NCBI GenBank assembly: GCA_026075535.2
Contig: AP026545.1
Span: forward strand, 9,734,001 to 9,798,000
Source of the DNA: Tricholoma matsutake
Taxonomy: Eukaryota; Basidiomycota; Agaricomycetes; Agaricales; Tricholomataceae
Length of the DNA stretch: 64,000 bases
Reading direction: 5' to 3'
Below, piece after piece: positions 22,494-34,597 of this stretch. The translations under genes were made by a program, and so were the position numbers. The first letter of the stretch is position 1, and each line of letters opens with the position of its first letter. The notes beneath the pieces were generated by a model that worked only from the letters and a program-made list of their open reading frames with translations, had not been told where the DNA came from and searched no databases.

Positions 22494-22979
22494 GAAGAAC
22501 ACAACTTCCCATATCAGTGCACCTTCTCTTACTTGCGCATACATCATTGTTTCACCGTGCCACATCCGATTACTCATCCTTTCGGCATGAGCCGGAAGTA
22601 CTTGTATATACGTAATCTACCTTTTCTTTCGTAAGCCGATGCCAGGCCTCGCCTTACATTGCAACTGCCAGTGATTGAGAGGCAGCGCTCGTCATTAGGA
22701 CAGCTGCAACCAGACAACTGATCAGATCTGATTTAGTTACAATTTACATCACTCTATTCGGATGACTATTTTAGTTACAAGCTGAATTCAGTGATATCTC
22801 TGAGATCAGGCACTGTTGGAAGGGTTGTTGATCCAAAGTGTCAAAATAGGCGCCCGATGAACGACAAACCATTGATGAACCTCGACGAACCTTATCACGT
22901 GACCCATAGATGTTTGGAGAGGTCTCGAAGTAAAATTTTGAATTTGTCGAAGAAGTGATTCATCACAGATTCTACAATT
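22494..22979 (+). other. Leader of Ty3 element B
   Basis: This is a non-coding stretch between the 5' LTR and the gag start. It should hold the primer-binding site and packaging signals. I did not recognise a standard TGG-starting primer site directly after the LTR. Confidence 0.5.
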
Positions 22980-24077
22980 ATGTCTGAACCTTCAACTTCT
23001 AATCCCGGTCCTAATCCTGTTCCCATACCAGCACTAGAGGCGAAAATTGATGCACTCACAGCGCAAATGTCACAATTAGTGTCAGTATTGGCAGCATCAC
23101 AGCCCAGACAAGTGGAAGTACAGCCAGAGACGACAGGAGAAAGAGATGATGAGATGGAGGAGATGGTGGAGTGGATATCGCAGGAGGATGAGACAGTGGA
23201 GAAATCCGGAAATGGAAAAGCGCGCCTACCTAAGTACGCGCCCCCGCAAATCTTTGACGGTACCATGGAGAATACAAAATCCTTCATCAGCTCTATAGTA
23301 TTGTACATCCATGGGAGGAAGCCCGAGTTTTGTACAGCTGAGTCTAGGATTATGTTTGCTCTCTCATACATTCAGGGGGGGAAAGCACAGTTCTGGAGAA
23401 ATGAGGCTATTAATCAAATTGCCGTGGGAAATAAACCTTTTGCAACCTTCAAGGAATTTCTGGAGAGATTGGAGGCACAGTTTGGAGACCCTAATCCAAA
23501 GGTGACAGCTAATGCTAAATTAAAGACCATGCGCCAAGGTTCCTTAACGGCGGATGAATTTATTTTGCAGTTCAAAGCAGAAGCTTCGCAAACAGACATG
23601 GGAGAAGCTGCGTTGGTAGAGTTTTTGAAAGCAGGATTAAATCCCTCTTTATTCAAGTCTATCTACTGACTACCTTCTATGCCAGAGAAGTTGGATGAGT
23701 GGTATAATTGGGCAATGCGACTTGACCAGCAATATCGGCAGGAACAGGTGGAGTCAAAGTTGATGTATGGAAGTAGTAAATTTGGAAAGTCATCAGGAGG
23801 AAAGTCCAAGAAAGGAAAGGCACCTCAGGCGCAAGCTCCGAGGGCACAGCCACTGGCCATGGCAGTGACACCTATAGTTACGGAGTCAGCAGCACCAGCA
23901 GAGGCAATGGAGGTTGATCAAGTGGGGAGACGAGCCCCACTTAAATGTTTTAACTGTGGGCAGTTAGGACACATTTCTAAGTATTGCAAGCAGAAGAGAA
24001 AGATCAGGGGAGCTACAATCAAGGAAGTGAAGCAGGAGGAAGGCAAGCAGGAGAATTTTGTGGAAGAGTCCCAGTGA
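22980..24077 (+). pseudogene. Ty3 element B gag
   Basis: ATG at 22980. The retrotransposon gag domain is visible (PPQIFDGTMENTKSFISSIV, then LERLEAQFGDPN), followed by a basic linker and a CCHC zinc knuckle CFNCGQLGHISKYC near 23950-23990 for RNA binding. One in-frame TGA at 23667-23669 follows SLFKSIY and is the only interruption. Gag ends at TGA 24075. The pol frame overlaps it by about 90 bases in another phase, so pol would be made by ribosomal frameshifting. Confidence 0.88.
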
Positions 24078-27000
24078 AGGTTTCCCCATTGGTGACCCAG
24101 AATCGTTACAATGTATTAGTATCTGAGGAAACCCAGAGTAAATCAGAAAAGGAAATCAAGGAGGAGTACAACTGTTGCGAATCACGCAACAAAGAAAATT
24201 GTCACATGTCATTTCCAAAAACCCCTAAATTCTTTATTTGAATAGAACCCGAAATCACCTTGACTGTGGGACTGAAGACAGTGGACACGCATGCAGCTAT
24301 TGATGTGGAAGCGTTGCTTGACAGTGGTGCTACAGGATTATTTATTAATCGATGCTTAATTACCAGAAATGGTATTAACACATGCAAGCTGGCACAACCT
24401 ATAATGGTGTACAATATTGACGGAACAGTCAATCGTGGAGGAACTATCAAGGAGGAGGTGACTATGGTACTAAAGTATCAGGAGCATCAGGAGCGAGCCA
24501 TATTCGAAGTGTGCGATCTTGGGAAAACCAATCTAATAATAGGATGTCCATGGTTACGGAAGCATAATCCCGAAATTGATTGGAAAACTGGGAAAGTACA
24601 AATGACTCGTTGTCCTAAGGAATGTAATGTGTATGGGAGGAAGATGAAGAAAGAAAAAAGGAAAAAGAAAGAGAAAGAACGTCTGAGGAAGTATTCTGTT
24701 ATGATGGAGGAAGTGGAGGATGAGGAAATGCCAAATGGGGAAGTTCCGATCATGATCAAGAAAGAAGAGCAGAAGCAAACCTTTAGAGCAGTTCGTGGAG
24801 GACAGTCATGGGACAAGAATATCGTGAAGGTGGAGAAGCCAGTGGAGGAATGGGTGCCAAAAGTGTATCATGAACATTTGTCAGTGTTCCAAAAGAAGGA
24901 GTCTGAGCGAATGCCGGTGCGGAAGCCATGGGATCATGCGATTGAGATGAAGCCAGGGTTTGTGCTGAAGAAGTCGAAGGTATATCCGTTATCTCCGATG
25001 GAACAAGAAGAAGTGGATGCATTCCTGAAGGAGCAATTGTGCAAAGGATACATATGACCTTCGAAATCACCGCAGACATCACCAATATTCTTTGTGCCCA
25101 AAAAAGACCAAAGGAAGAGGATGTGTACTGATTATAGGTATCTGAATGAGTGGACAGTGAAGAACGTGTACCCCCTGCCGTTGATCTCAGAAATAATTGA
25201 TAAGGTGGGAAAAGCCAAGGTCTTTACAAAATTGGATTTATGATGGGGATACAACAATGTATGAATAAAGAAAGGAGATGAGTGGAAGGCTGCATTTGCC
25301 CCGCATCGAGGATCCTTCGAGCTGCTTGTCATGTTTTTTGGGATGACTAATAGTCCCCCGACCTTTCAAAATATGATGAATGGCATTTTCAAGGATGTAA
25401 TAGACAAAGGTGTGGTAATAATATTTATTGACAACATTCTGATATTCATGGAGGATGAAGAGAATCATGAAGCGATAGTGCAAGAGGTGTTATGGAGGTT
25501 GGCAGAGAACAATCGATTTTTGAAACCAGAGAAGTGTGTGTTTGGGGCAAGCAAGATCGAGTTCCTAGGATTATTGATCGGCCCTGACGGGATCAAAATG
25601 GATCTGATCAAGGTACAGGCGATCATAGATTGGCCTGCGCCCACCCATGTCCCATGTCAAGGAGGTTCAAGCCTTCTTGGGACTCGCAAATTATTATCGT
25701 CGCTTTGTGCACAATTTTTCTAAAATTGCCGCACCCTTACATAACCTTACGCAAAAGGGAGTAGTGTGGAGGTGGGGAGAGCAGCAGCAGACAGCGTTTG
25801 AGGAGTTGAAGAGGAAGTTTGTGGAGGGACCAATATTAGCCCCAGTAGATTTCACACGCCCTTTGCGAGTGGAATCGGATGCATCCAATTTTGCTACTGG
25901 AGCAGTATTATCAATGCTGTGCAAAGATGACAAATGGCATCCTTGTGCATACTTGTCAAAAGGGTTGAATGATGTGGAGAGGAATTATGATGTGCATGAC
26001 AAAGAGATGTTGGGGATAATACAAGCATTGGAGGCGTGGAGGCATTATTTGGAGTGATGTACGCATCAAATTGAGATCTGGATGGATCATCAAAATCTGC
26101 AATACTTCATGTCCGCTAAAAAGCTTAATCGCCAGCAAGCGCATTGGGCACTATTCCTATCGTGTTTCAACTTTCACTTGGTCCATAAAGCAGGAAGCTT
26201 AATGAGGAAAGCAGATGCCTTATCCAGACGTATTGATCATAAAAGGGGGGTGGAGGAGGACAATAAAAATGTTACCTTACTCAAACCCGAATACTTTTGC
26301 ATTTGCACTATGCATCAAGGGCATCTATTAATAGATAGCTCGGAAACAGAAATGTTGTCTAAAATTAGACAATGTTCGGAAATGGATGATGAAGTAGTGG
26401 AAGCCATGAAAGCTCTGAAGGGAGAGAAGAAAGGTAATATCAAAGGAGACGAATGGGCTGAGGAACAAGGGTTGGTGTTGTTTTGAGAAGTGTATGTACC
26501 GAAGGATCAGGATTTGCGAAGGGAGATTGTCTGGTTACATCACAATACACCGATTGCTGGACACCCAGGAAGATGGAAGATGTTGGAATTAGTAATGAGA
26601 AATTATTGGTGGCCCGGAATTTTGAAGTATGTGTTGGGGTATGTGGATGGATGTGATATGTGCATGAGGGGGAAGAAGTTTCCAGAGAAACCTGCAGGAA
26701 AATTAATGCCGAACCCTATACCTAAAGCACCGTGGTGAGATATATCTGTGGATTTTATTACTGGATTACCCGAGGCTCAAGGGTACGATGCAATATTCGT
26801 AGTATGTGACCGCTTTACAAAGGAGGTCCATATTATTCCTACTACTACAGAAACCTCATCATTGGGCTTGGCGTGCCTCTATCTAAATCAGGTATGGCAG
26901 TTACATGGGTTACCCGATACTGTTATCTCCGATCATGGACCACAATTTGCTTCCACGTTTATGCGAGAACTAAACAACATATTGGGAATTCAAACAAAAT

Positions 27001-27893
27001 TATCTACAGCATATCACCCGCAGACTGATGGGCAGACAGAGAGAATGAATCAGGAGTTGGAGCAGTACCTACGTATGTTTGTCAACTACCGACAAACCGA
27101 CTGGCCCGAATGGTTAGCAATTGCTGAATTTTCCCACAATAACAAATTCCATTCAGCTACTCATATGTCACCCTTTTTCGTGAATTATGGATATCATCCT
27201 CGCATGGGAGTAGAACCCAGAAGGGAAGTCAAAGTACAGTTGGTAGAAGATTTTGTATCTAAGATGCAAAGGGTACAAGAGGAAGCAGAGGCGGCATTGA
27301 AGAAAGCACGTGATGACATGATGCGACATGCGGATCATACTTGAGTACATGCTCCAGAGTACAAAGTTGGTGACTTGGTATGGCTAAGTACCAAGGACCT
27401 GAATATTCCACAACCTTCGAAGAAACTTACAGAGAAACAAGTTGGCCCATATGCGATCTCTAAAGTGATCTCGCCTAATGTGGTAGTGCTAAAATTACCC
27501 CAATCATTTAAGATTGATCCCAAGATTAACATATCCCGCCTACGCCCTTACCATCTGCCCACTATTCCTGGCCAACAAACTACTCTGCAACCTCCGATAA
27601 TAGTAGAAGGTGCTCCAGAATACATAGTTGAAGAAATTCTAGACTCACGTCTTCGACAGAACAAATTGGAGTTCTTAATAAAGTGGAAAAACTATACTGA
27701 CGAAAATAATTTGTGGGAACCCGAAGAGAATTGTAAGCGAGCGCATAACGCGATCGCCCAATTCTTTAAACATAATCTGAATGCTCCGCATCACATTGCG
27801 AGAATGGTGTATGAAGGGATGAAATTCCGGCCTTACCAAAATTTCACAGAGGGGACAAACATAATATTTTCTCACCTGGAAGTCGAGGCATAA
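23984..27893 (+). pseudogene. Ty3 element B pol: protease, RT, RNase H, integrase, chromodomain
   Basis: The order is protease (ALLDSGATGLF, active D-S-G), reverse transcriptase from about 24840, RNase H (VESDASNFATGAVL), integrase with HHCC zinc site (HHNTPIAGH...CDMC), catalytic core (VDFITGLPE, SDHGPQFAS, GQTERMNQELEQYLR), and a C-terminal chromodomain (YIVEEILDSRLRQN, FLIKWKNYTDENNLWEPEEN). In-frame stops are all TGA: 24239, 25055, 25241, 25262, 26055, 26484, 26736 and 27342; the final stop is TAA at 27891. The polymerase motif reads IFIDNILIF, with Asn for the second Asp. A 7 bp duplication (CCATGTC twice) near 25645 shifts the frame. Inactive as it stands. Confidence 0.92.
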
Positions 27894-27904
27894 AAGGGGG
27901 GTAA

Positions 27905-28316
27905 TGTTAGGAAACAGCCCCATTACCTAATAAAATTTCATTTTCATTTTATTATGTCGAATTACACTACATTACACCAAATGACGCCAAATGATGCTAC
28001 ACTTTGATAGCGTGAGAATATTATTTCGCACGCATCACTATGTATGCGCCTGTATGCACACGTCGGTAACAACAATGTACAATATATGTAACATAGTATA
28101 TAAACCCTAAATATATGCCTAGGGGACCCCAGTTGTGTTCTCTTAGGTATTCCACCTATGTTTTTGGTGTGAAAGGCCTATCTCAACAAACTTACCTATT
28201 AATAACCCCTCACATCAAAACCATCAATTTCCCCATCACGTGCATGGATCCCGCCCCCTTCTTGTAGAGAGAACCCGCACGGTCTTAGCTAGCAGATAGT
28301 GGGTGTCGCCCTAACA
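27905..28316 (+). repeat. 3' LTR of Ty3 element B
   Basis: Same length and termini as the 5' copy, preceded by the polypurine tract at about 27892-27901. Compared with the 5' LTR the changes are CG/TG or CG/CA at most sites, plus a small rearranged patch (CACGTGCATGG for CACACGTGCAG). Confidence 0.95.
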
Positions 28317-28439
28317 CCGTCATACCAATGGGCCCTGTAAGAACACATTCAGCGGGGAAGCCATCACAAACTCAAGATTCAACACACTATAATCAACTCG
28401 AAACCTGAGCAAATCATCATCCACAAGCACGGCAGTCAT
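28317..28439 (-). pseudogene. First exon of the same hypothetical gene, beyond Ty3 element B
   Basis: The minus strand starts ATG at 28439 and reads MTAVLVDDDLLRFRVDYSVL then NLEFVMASPLNVF, ending at the 3' LTR border. Similar segments start the same hypothetical family. After removing 22082-28316 and one 5 bp target copy, the sequence runs into a frame reading GPIGMTDGKVG. The exact splice between the two frames is not clear. Confidence 0.6.
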
Positions 28440-29030
28440 TTTGATGAGTTCCTGCTAGCCATGAGAATACTACTTAGTACTAGTAAGAGAGGTACAGGCA
28501 AGGGCTTACAAATGATGTAAATATAGCGTTGAGCCTTCAAGTTCAAGGCGCCAAAGGCATCCACAGACAACTTGACACAATCCAAATGTAGGATTGAGTG
28601 ACAAAAAGTCAGACTCAAGGCAGGTGACAAAAAGTCAGACCTGCAGGTGATGAAAAATGAGTAGGAGAAAATGGAGCATGGAAAGAAGCAGCAAGCTTCA
28701 AGTTGGAAGTACACTTCAAGCTTTCAAGTTCAAGTTCAGGCTCAGGCTCTTGAACTTGAAACGTCTGACTCAGCTGTCTCAAGTTCTCATGCTAATGTAG
28801 GGTTAAGGTTAACCACAGGCAAATCTTACACAGCCACCAAAATTCAAGTTCAAAGTGGCAGCAGCCCTTGTTCTTGAAGCTTAAAGTCCGAGTCTCATTC
28901 TCGTCGTATCTTGCCATATTCCTGGCTGCAGTTAAAAGTGCTGGTCTGACTTTTTGTCACCTGCACTGGTGTTGAGTCTGACTTCTTGTCACTCAAGTGC
29001 CATAACTTGAAGTTCAAGGTTGCAGTGCTA
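28440..29030. repeat. Fold-back repeat with AAGTCAGAC/GTCTGACTT arms
   Basis: The left arm (about 28480-28660) holds GTGACAAAAAGTCAGAC twice and the right arm (about 28940-29010) holds GTCTGACTTTTTGTCACC and a variant, with CTTGAAGTTCAAGG words outside both. The centre has many TTCAAGTTCAAG units and, at 28797-28850, a stretch shared with the copia LTR. Related arms occur at 37440-37760 and 41400-41600 on the plus strand. Confidence 0.7.
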
Positions 29031-29189
29031 GGCCAAAATAGCCGACCAGGAGAAATTTCATACCACAAGCACCTTTTTCAAAGACATTCCTTGGAAAATG
29101 GATGTTGTCTCTGCCCCCAGTGGTCTTGCTAAACTAGAAACGGCGGTATCTAATGTGTGTGTGAGTTGACTCACTTTTCAATTATTTTC

Positions 29190-29840
29190 TGTTAATGCTT
29201 ATTCTGCTAAGGCATGAGCAGGAGAACTTGTGCCAATCTGGGTCAACATACTTTACAGGAATGGAGAACTTGATGGTCCTGCAAAGATTTTGTCTAACCG
29301 GTGACTTTCCTGAGAAAAAGGCCGACATACTTGTGAAGGAACTTCTGAAGTATAGCCTCCTGGATGTAGTCACATTTGTTTTTGATACGGCATCAGAGAG
29401 CAATTCCAAAGAAAGGGGGGAAGTGCCATTCATTGATAAGATTGTGCGTCTCTTTTTCTCTGTAACACTACTTGCCTGTTTAAAAATATACCTCTCAGGG
29501 CCATGCAACTATGGGTGACTGGCCCAAAGTCGTCAAAACTGTGATCAGAAGCATGGAATCTGATAGCACATATATGTTTCTTAATGCAATGACTGTTGAT
29601 GATCAGCTCTCTGCCTGTTATCACGTGGTTTGTCATGCCACTGGGAATGTTCACAGGGCAAAGATTATCCAAAACTTTGCGGCTGCTGCATTTCATCTGT
29701 CCTATCTTCTCTGAGTATGTGTGCTGCACTCTCCGTATTTTTTTCCCCCAACACTTTAGTCATCAGGGTAATTTGTACTTGCCCAATGACAAGAACGATC
29801 TCAAGGAGGCACTTGGAAAGTAAAGGCATAATTTCATGAC
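29190..29840 (+). CDS. Unknown spliced gene fragment
   Basis: Two exon-like open stretches are joined by a plausible intron ending TACCTCTCAG. The first reads FTGMENLMVLQRFCLTG then KADILVKELLKYSLLDVVTF. The second reads TMGDWPKVVKTVIRSMESD then MTVDDQLSACYHVVCHATGN. A third piece after 29760 reads HQGNLYLPNDKNDLKEALG. I do not recognise the family. It is in the same orientation as the JmjC-like gene downstream and could be its 5' part or a separate gene. Confidence 0.4.
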
Positions 29841-30359
29841 AGACCTTTCCTAATGTTCACAACGTGTCAGATATGGCATTTCAGTAGACCACGAGAATTT
29901 TGACATAGCGCCAGAAATGTTACAAAACCCTTTATTTATTGCTCTTACCCTTTCACCGGTATTCCTCCTTGTCAATCATTTGCTAATAAATGTGTCTTTT
30001 GGGAAGACGAAAATGTTTGAGGTATGAGAGCACTTGAAACTGGAAGGACACCACTGATTCCTAAGCATTATTATAGCTCTGGAAATCATTTGGTAACAAA
30101 TGACCCACCATAATTAGAAAGGTTGAAAAACAACTATTAAGAGTTATATTTGATATTGCCACCACGAAAACAACTGTAACGATTCCAGGGTTGTTGGTGG
30201 AAGCATTCACAGATATCTCTGCAATGGGTGTACATGATATATGTAATGATGATGCCAGTTGGTTCACAGCTGGTGAGACCTTCTTATATTATCTATAGAC
30301 CGACTTTAATTTGATTTCTCAGATATCCGAATACTAAAGGTCCCCATTGTTACCTCTGA

Positions 30360-31215
30360 ATATTGTGTGAACCATCATGTGGAGTCTCCTAATTCCTTTG
30401 CACATGGTGCAACCTCTGTACATGGTGGGCCTGGGGCTGCAGTGGATGCGGAAGAGGAGGAGGAGGAGGAGGATGGTGATGAGGACAAAAAATGCATTCA
30501 CAAAGGATTGCGCCATCTTGGAGGTAGGAATTCTGAGGAAGATGATAGCCGTGGACAAGGAAATAGTGGCGCTGCAAGAGGGGCTTATTGACACCAAAAT
30601 GACCAAGGAAGTGCTCGACCAGAAAGGCTCACTGGCAACTCTGGCATGGATATTGCCATGGATAGAGCAAGTGATGTGGATAGAGCAGGCGTTGCACAGC
30701 AAGTAGAACAATCGGGAAGATCTGGAGGGGAGGACAAGAATCCTAGTGCAATGGATGTTGACGTGGATACAGGAGATGTTGCAAACCAAGGAGAACAATC
30801 TGGTGCGGTGGATGTGGACATGAGAGAGGGGCAGTATGAATGAGCATGACAAGGCTCCAAACGACGCAACTCCAGAATCAAGCCCCCGCAAGATGCCTTC
30901 ACCCTCCGATGATTCACTCTCCACTAAAAAGGACAGTCCAATCGCTGGAGAAAAGTGAAAGAACCCAACGCAAGAGGCAAAAACAAAGAAAACAGACCAA
31001 TTGCCCCTTCCACTGCCAAAAACAAAGTTAAAGTCAAGGTCAAGGCCAAGGCCAAAACCAAAACCAAAGCCTGAATCAAAAATTCAATCTGGACTGCAGT
31101 CTGTAGATGCCATGGAGTGCAACTATTTTGAGGAGATTGAATTCAGAGGTGTTAGTAGACTTGTTGATATCATTGACTTAATGCAGGATATGGTCAGTCA
31201 TTTGCCATCTTAAAA
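30360..31215 (+). CDS. Low-complexity exons upstream of the JmjC-like gene
   Basis: The plus strand has an acidic Glu/Asp run (30455-30490), a Met/Asp-rich part, then a basic KPKPKPKPE-type stretch (31030-31080) followed by a short ordered-looking end (MECNYFEEIEFRGVSRLVDI). These alternating acidic and basic linkers look like the N-terminal, disordered part of a nuclear protein. They most likely belong to the JmjC-like gene starting at 31335, but splice sites are unresolved. Confidence 0.35.
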
Positions 31216-31334
31216 GAACACAATTTATCGTCCTTTGCAGATTAAACCTGAAAAACCAAACCTTTCAAGAACTCGAAAGGCATGCACGGTTATATGTATG
31301 ATAATTCATACCTAATAACTCATATTCCATCTAT

Positions 31335-33120
31335 AGAAATGATTCATAGGCAAATCAGTATCGCTATGGGCTCCTGGGAAGGATGACCCAGTTACATACA
31401 CCCCATCATTCCATGTAAGCTCTACCTAGACTCATTCGCCACAATATAGTGACTTTCGGCACTCCCTTAGTTTGCTGATGAGTGCTCCATGTTCAAAATT
31501 ATTCACAGCGCTGTCATAGCGGGCTATAAAGATGGCCGACCTCTGTGGATGGCTTGTCCGGAGGAGAGTGCATTTTGTATACTCTCAAAGCAGGAACTCT
31601 GGAGCAAGAGTGACCAAGAGATACAAGCAATATTCCACCAAAAACATGTTGTAATACATGACCAATTTGAGCCTACACTTGCTTTTGACGAAAAGGGTTT
31701 GAAAACATTAGGGGACCTGTACAAGTCTGTGACGATTCATGGTGTGTTTGAAGCATATTCTTGTTGTGTTTGGACATCCTGATTATGTGCCAGATTACTC
31801 AATTGAAAACTCCTTCGAAGCCAAATCATCTCACCACCTGAAGGGTACTTTAGAAGATATGCTGAGGTGTCATAGGGAGAAAAGTAAAATCCTCAATGCA
31901 CTGGACTTCCCAATGCTGTCTGCCCCTCATCCTCCCATGTCGTTTGCTTCTGATCTTGCAGTGTTCAGTGCCACTGTTGATTTACCAATGTGTAGCCGGG
32001 CGATTTCATTTCCAATGGCAAGTACTAGATGGGGCCTTGCAGCAACATCAGGTGCCCACCATCTCTGGCATATTGATTGCAATGGCTTCTGCACTTACAT
32101 CGACACCCAAACTGGCATGAAATGGTGGATCGTTGCAAAGCCCAAACCTGGGTCGATGCATTTCTCTGATGCTATGCTATTCACTGAAGAATATGATATT
32201 TCTGCTGCCAATCTGGAGAAGTGGGACCTTGAGGCAGTCCTTCTTTGTCCTGGATCTTGAATGTAAGTTGTGTCTGCTTGGCACCCCTGTATTCATAACC
32301 ATTGTCCTATAGGTTAATGCAGCCAAACACACTGCATTTTGTTGTGACACCAGAATCTGCAATTTGTCATGGAGGTCATTTTTACGCGATGTCCACGATC
32401 CAAGACACAGTTTTCAGGCTTTATCATATGTTTGTTGCTAGCGAGAGGGTGACAAACATGGAACACAGTCATGATGCACATCTTCTACTTGGAAGGATGG
32501 TTACTTATCTTCACTATGTCCTCGTCGAGCGCAGGTCTAAACTAGATTTGTCAATGCCACCGCCCACTTGTCATATTCCCGATGTCTCCACCTTTGAAGG
32601 GGTGCTTGACCTGTTCATGTTATGCATCATCATGGAACTTGGGGATCTCATCAACCCTCTGGCGTACAGGAAGAAATATCGACATGGACCTAAACATGAC
32701 CATGATTGGCTGTGCACTATCCATGCCCATGGGCTATCTAGGGACCTTCATCATTGGTGGTGTGCACGCTATCTGTTTCTCAACCCTGAGAAGGAATCAT
32801 TCATCGATGGTGGCCTCATATTCAAGGACCTACTCTCCCAGCATATTGTAGCACTGATCTCATATACTAAGACTATGGCAGAAGAGAATGATGCTCAAGG
32901 TGAAGTGTTGGAGTGCACAGCAGATGTTCTGATGGATTTACTGAAGAAGTATTTCCCTTATGATCTGCATTTTGGGGTTAGCGAGGGCTTCGAGTGGGCG
33001 GGACCAAGATACATTGTTAAGGCTAGGGCAGGAGTGTTATCCTCATACACGAGATGTAGGTATTACACTTTCTTTAAACACAATCCACTTACAAAGATGT
33101 CACAGGCCATGATATCCTGA
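31335..33120 (+). pseudogene. JmjC-domain-like protein
   Basis: JmjC proteins are Fe(II)/2-oxoglutarate oxygenases, many of them histone demethylases. Exons: 31335-31411 (FIGKSVSLWAPGKDDPVTY), intron to about 31470, exon to about 31740, then in another frame 31739-32258, an intron (GTAAGTTG...CTATAG), and 32302-33120. The iron site is visible as HLWHIDCNGFCTYIDT (H-x-D) with KWWIVAKPK after it and MQPNTLHFVVTPESAICHGG carrying the second His. Damage: a frameshift near 31740 and an in-frame TGA at 32258, just before the intron. The TGA follows CPGS, where relatives have Arg. Confidence 0.7.
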
Positions 33121-33545
33121 GCCTCAGGGCAACTCCTGTGGACCTGGACTTTGTACAGCAGTACAATGATCTGGTTATAGAATCAGATTCTGACATGAAT
33201 TCCTCAGATGACTCTGACCACGACAGTGAAGAAAGTGATTCAGACGGTGATGATTCAGACCAGTCCAGTAGTGATGATGATGGTGATCTGAGCAACTCAG
33301 ATGATGATGGTATATCCAATGTTCAGACCATCTTTACATGCTCACTGACAGATGTCATAGCTGATTGCTCACGTCCACGCAAATGCAGGAGATGCAGCAC
33401 CCTACCATTGTTACAGTCACTTTAGCATTGTCCAGTCCCTCTACAAGGTATTGACGCTTGCTCATACTCGTATGAGGGTCATGAGTCTAAGGCTGTTGTA
33501 TCATGATCACTGCAGCCAGTGTGATGGTGAACTTGAAGACCCAGT
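33121..33545 (+). CDS. Acidic tail region after the JmjC-like gene
   Basis: The frame from 33138 encodes an Asp/Ser-rich acidic run (SSDDSDHDSEESDSDGDD). A Cys-containing piece follows in another frame (LLYHDHCSQCDGELEDPVQ, to about 33550). It may be further exons of the JmjC-like gene or an independent low-complexity stretch. Function unknown. Confidence 0.35.
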
Positions 33546-33549
33546 TCAG

Positions 33550-34597
33550 TGATACTCCCGTAGGCAACATTTCTTCTATTTCAATCTCTGTGCACAGGTA
33601 GCATCTTTCTATATAACAGATTTTCAATGTATTTGTCTTCTTTCAATATGTCAGCTTGGCCTAGGACATTGAACTTGAATTTTGGGACTGTGCCATCAAA
33701 TTTCAGTGGCTGTGTAACATTTGCCTGCAGTTAACCTTAACCCTAACATGCTTTCAAATACAAACTGCGAGTGTATTACTAAATTACTAAGCATCAAATT
33801 GTTGTGCAAGATTTTCCCAGCACAAGCTCGTTCTGCTGGCTTGATGCTGTTTCTTTGGTCGGCCATAGATTTGTCATGTTCAAATTTTCAATGTTGCCGC
33901 GGCCCCCTAATTACTAGTCAATGCCATCAGCCTAACCTTTACTGTACTCCTGACCATTTTTTGGCTAATAATTGAATCTTGTGTTCTTATAGTCTTCTCA
34001 TGCTCGTTTTCAGTCATACTTTATTTAAAAAAAATTTGCCAGTCAGATTGGCGGCTATACAAAAGTAGCGGCCACTAGGTGACCCACTCCATATGTATGT
34101 AGTTACAAGGAAAAGACTCTGAGTCAGAGATTCCGGCATTCTGGTTCATCGCAGCAAATGATATCATCTCACAATATAGTGATATACACGAGACAGCATG
34201 AGACTCGGATGTTATAACTTATAAGTAGCCACTGGATCATGATCATATGATATATCACATACTTACTACCTCTTACTACACAATTCTACCCTATGCTTGG
34301 CAGATCAGGTGCATTTCCATCTTAGGAACACTGGAGCTTTGCAGTAGCAGAGAGTCCCAGAGTCTTTTCTCATGTTCGTATACAGTTTATAACTTGAACA
34401 GTGACTCCGAGTTGGACGCTGGTGTCCATTGTCTCAAACCATCATTGTACCACCACCTCTTGATTTCAGTTCCAATGACCACCAATTCAGTGCAGATACT
34501 TCGAAGCTCTCCTAATCAGGCAGAGCCTGACTCAGACTTGAATTTGGCGCTTCATATGAAATTTTGAAATCTCACCCTTCTTCTCTGCTTACTCACT
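33550..34597. other. Non-coding spacer with a copia-LTR-like module
   Basis: I see no gene. At 33697-33760, read on the minus strand, GTTAGGGTTAAGG then GGCAAATGTTACACAGCCAC matches part of the copia LTR start and the centre of the fold-back repeat at 28797. A GACTCTGAGTC palindrome occurs near 34118. Confidence 0.5.

Larger units (their letters stand above)
22082..28316 (+). mobile_element. Ty3/gypsy chromovirus (element B), full length
   Basis: Two 412 bp LTRs (22082-22493 and 27905-28316, TGTTAGGAAAC...GCCCTAACA) flank gag and pol on the plus strand. The LTRs differ at roughly nine bases plus two short indels, mostly CG against TG or CA. The flanking 5-mers are CCATC and CCGTC, a target duplication with one transition. 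A polypurine tract (AAAAGGGGGG) precedes the 3' LTR. Total length is 6235 bp. It is inserted in the minus-strand hypothetical gene. Confidence 0.95.

Noticed and set aside
22980..27893. TGA reassigned to an amino acid or selenocysteine
   Set aside because: Trp is encoded by TGG throughout, TGA is also the terminal stop of some frames, and TGA positions fit Arg CGA codons lost by CpG change.
28797..28815. Interstitial telomere repeat (GTAGGGTTAAGGTTAACC)
   Set aside because: Only one to two TTAGGG-like units, always within the same LTR-shared module; no array.
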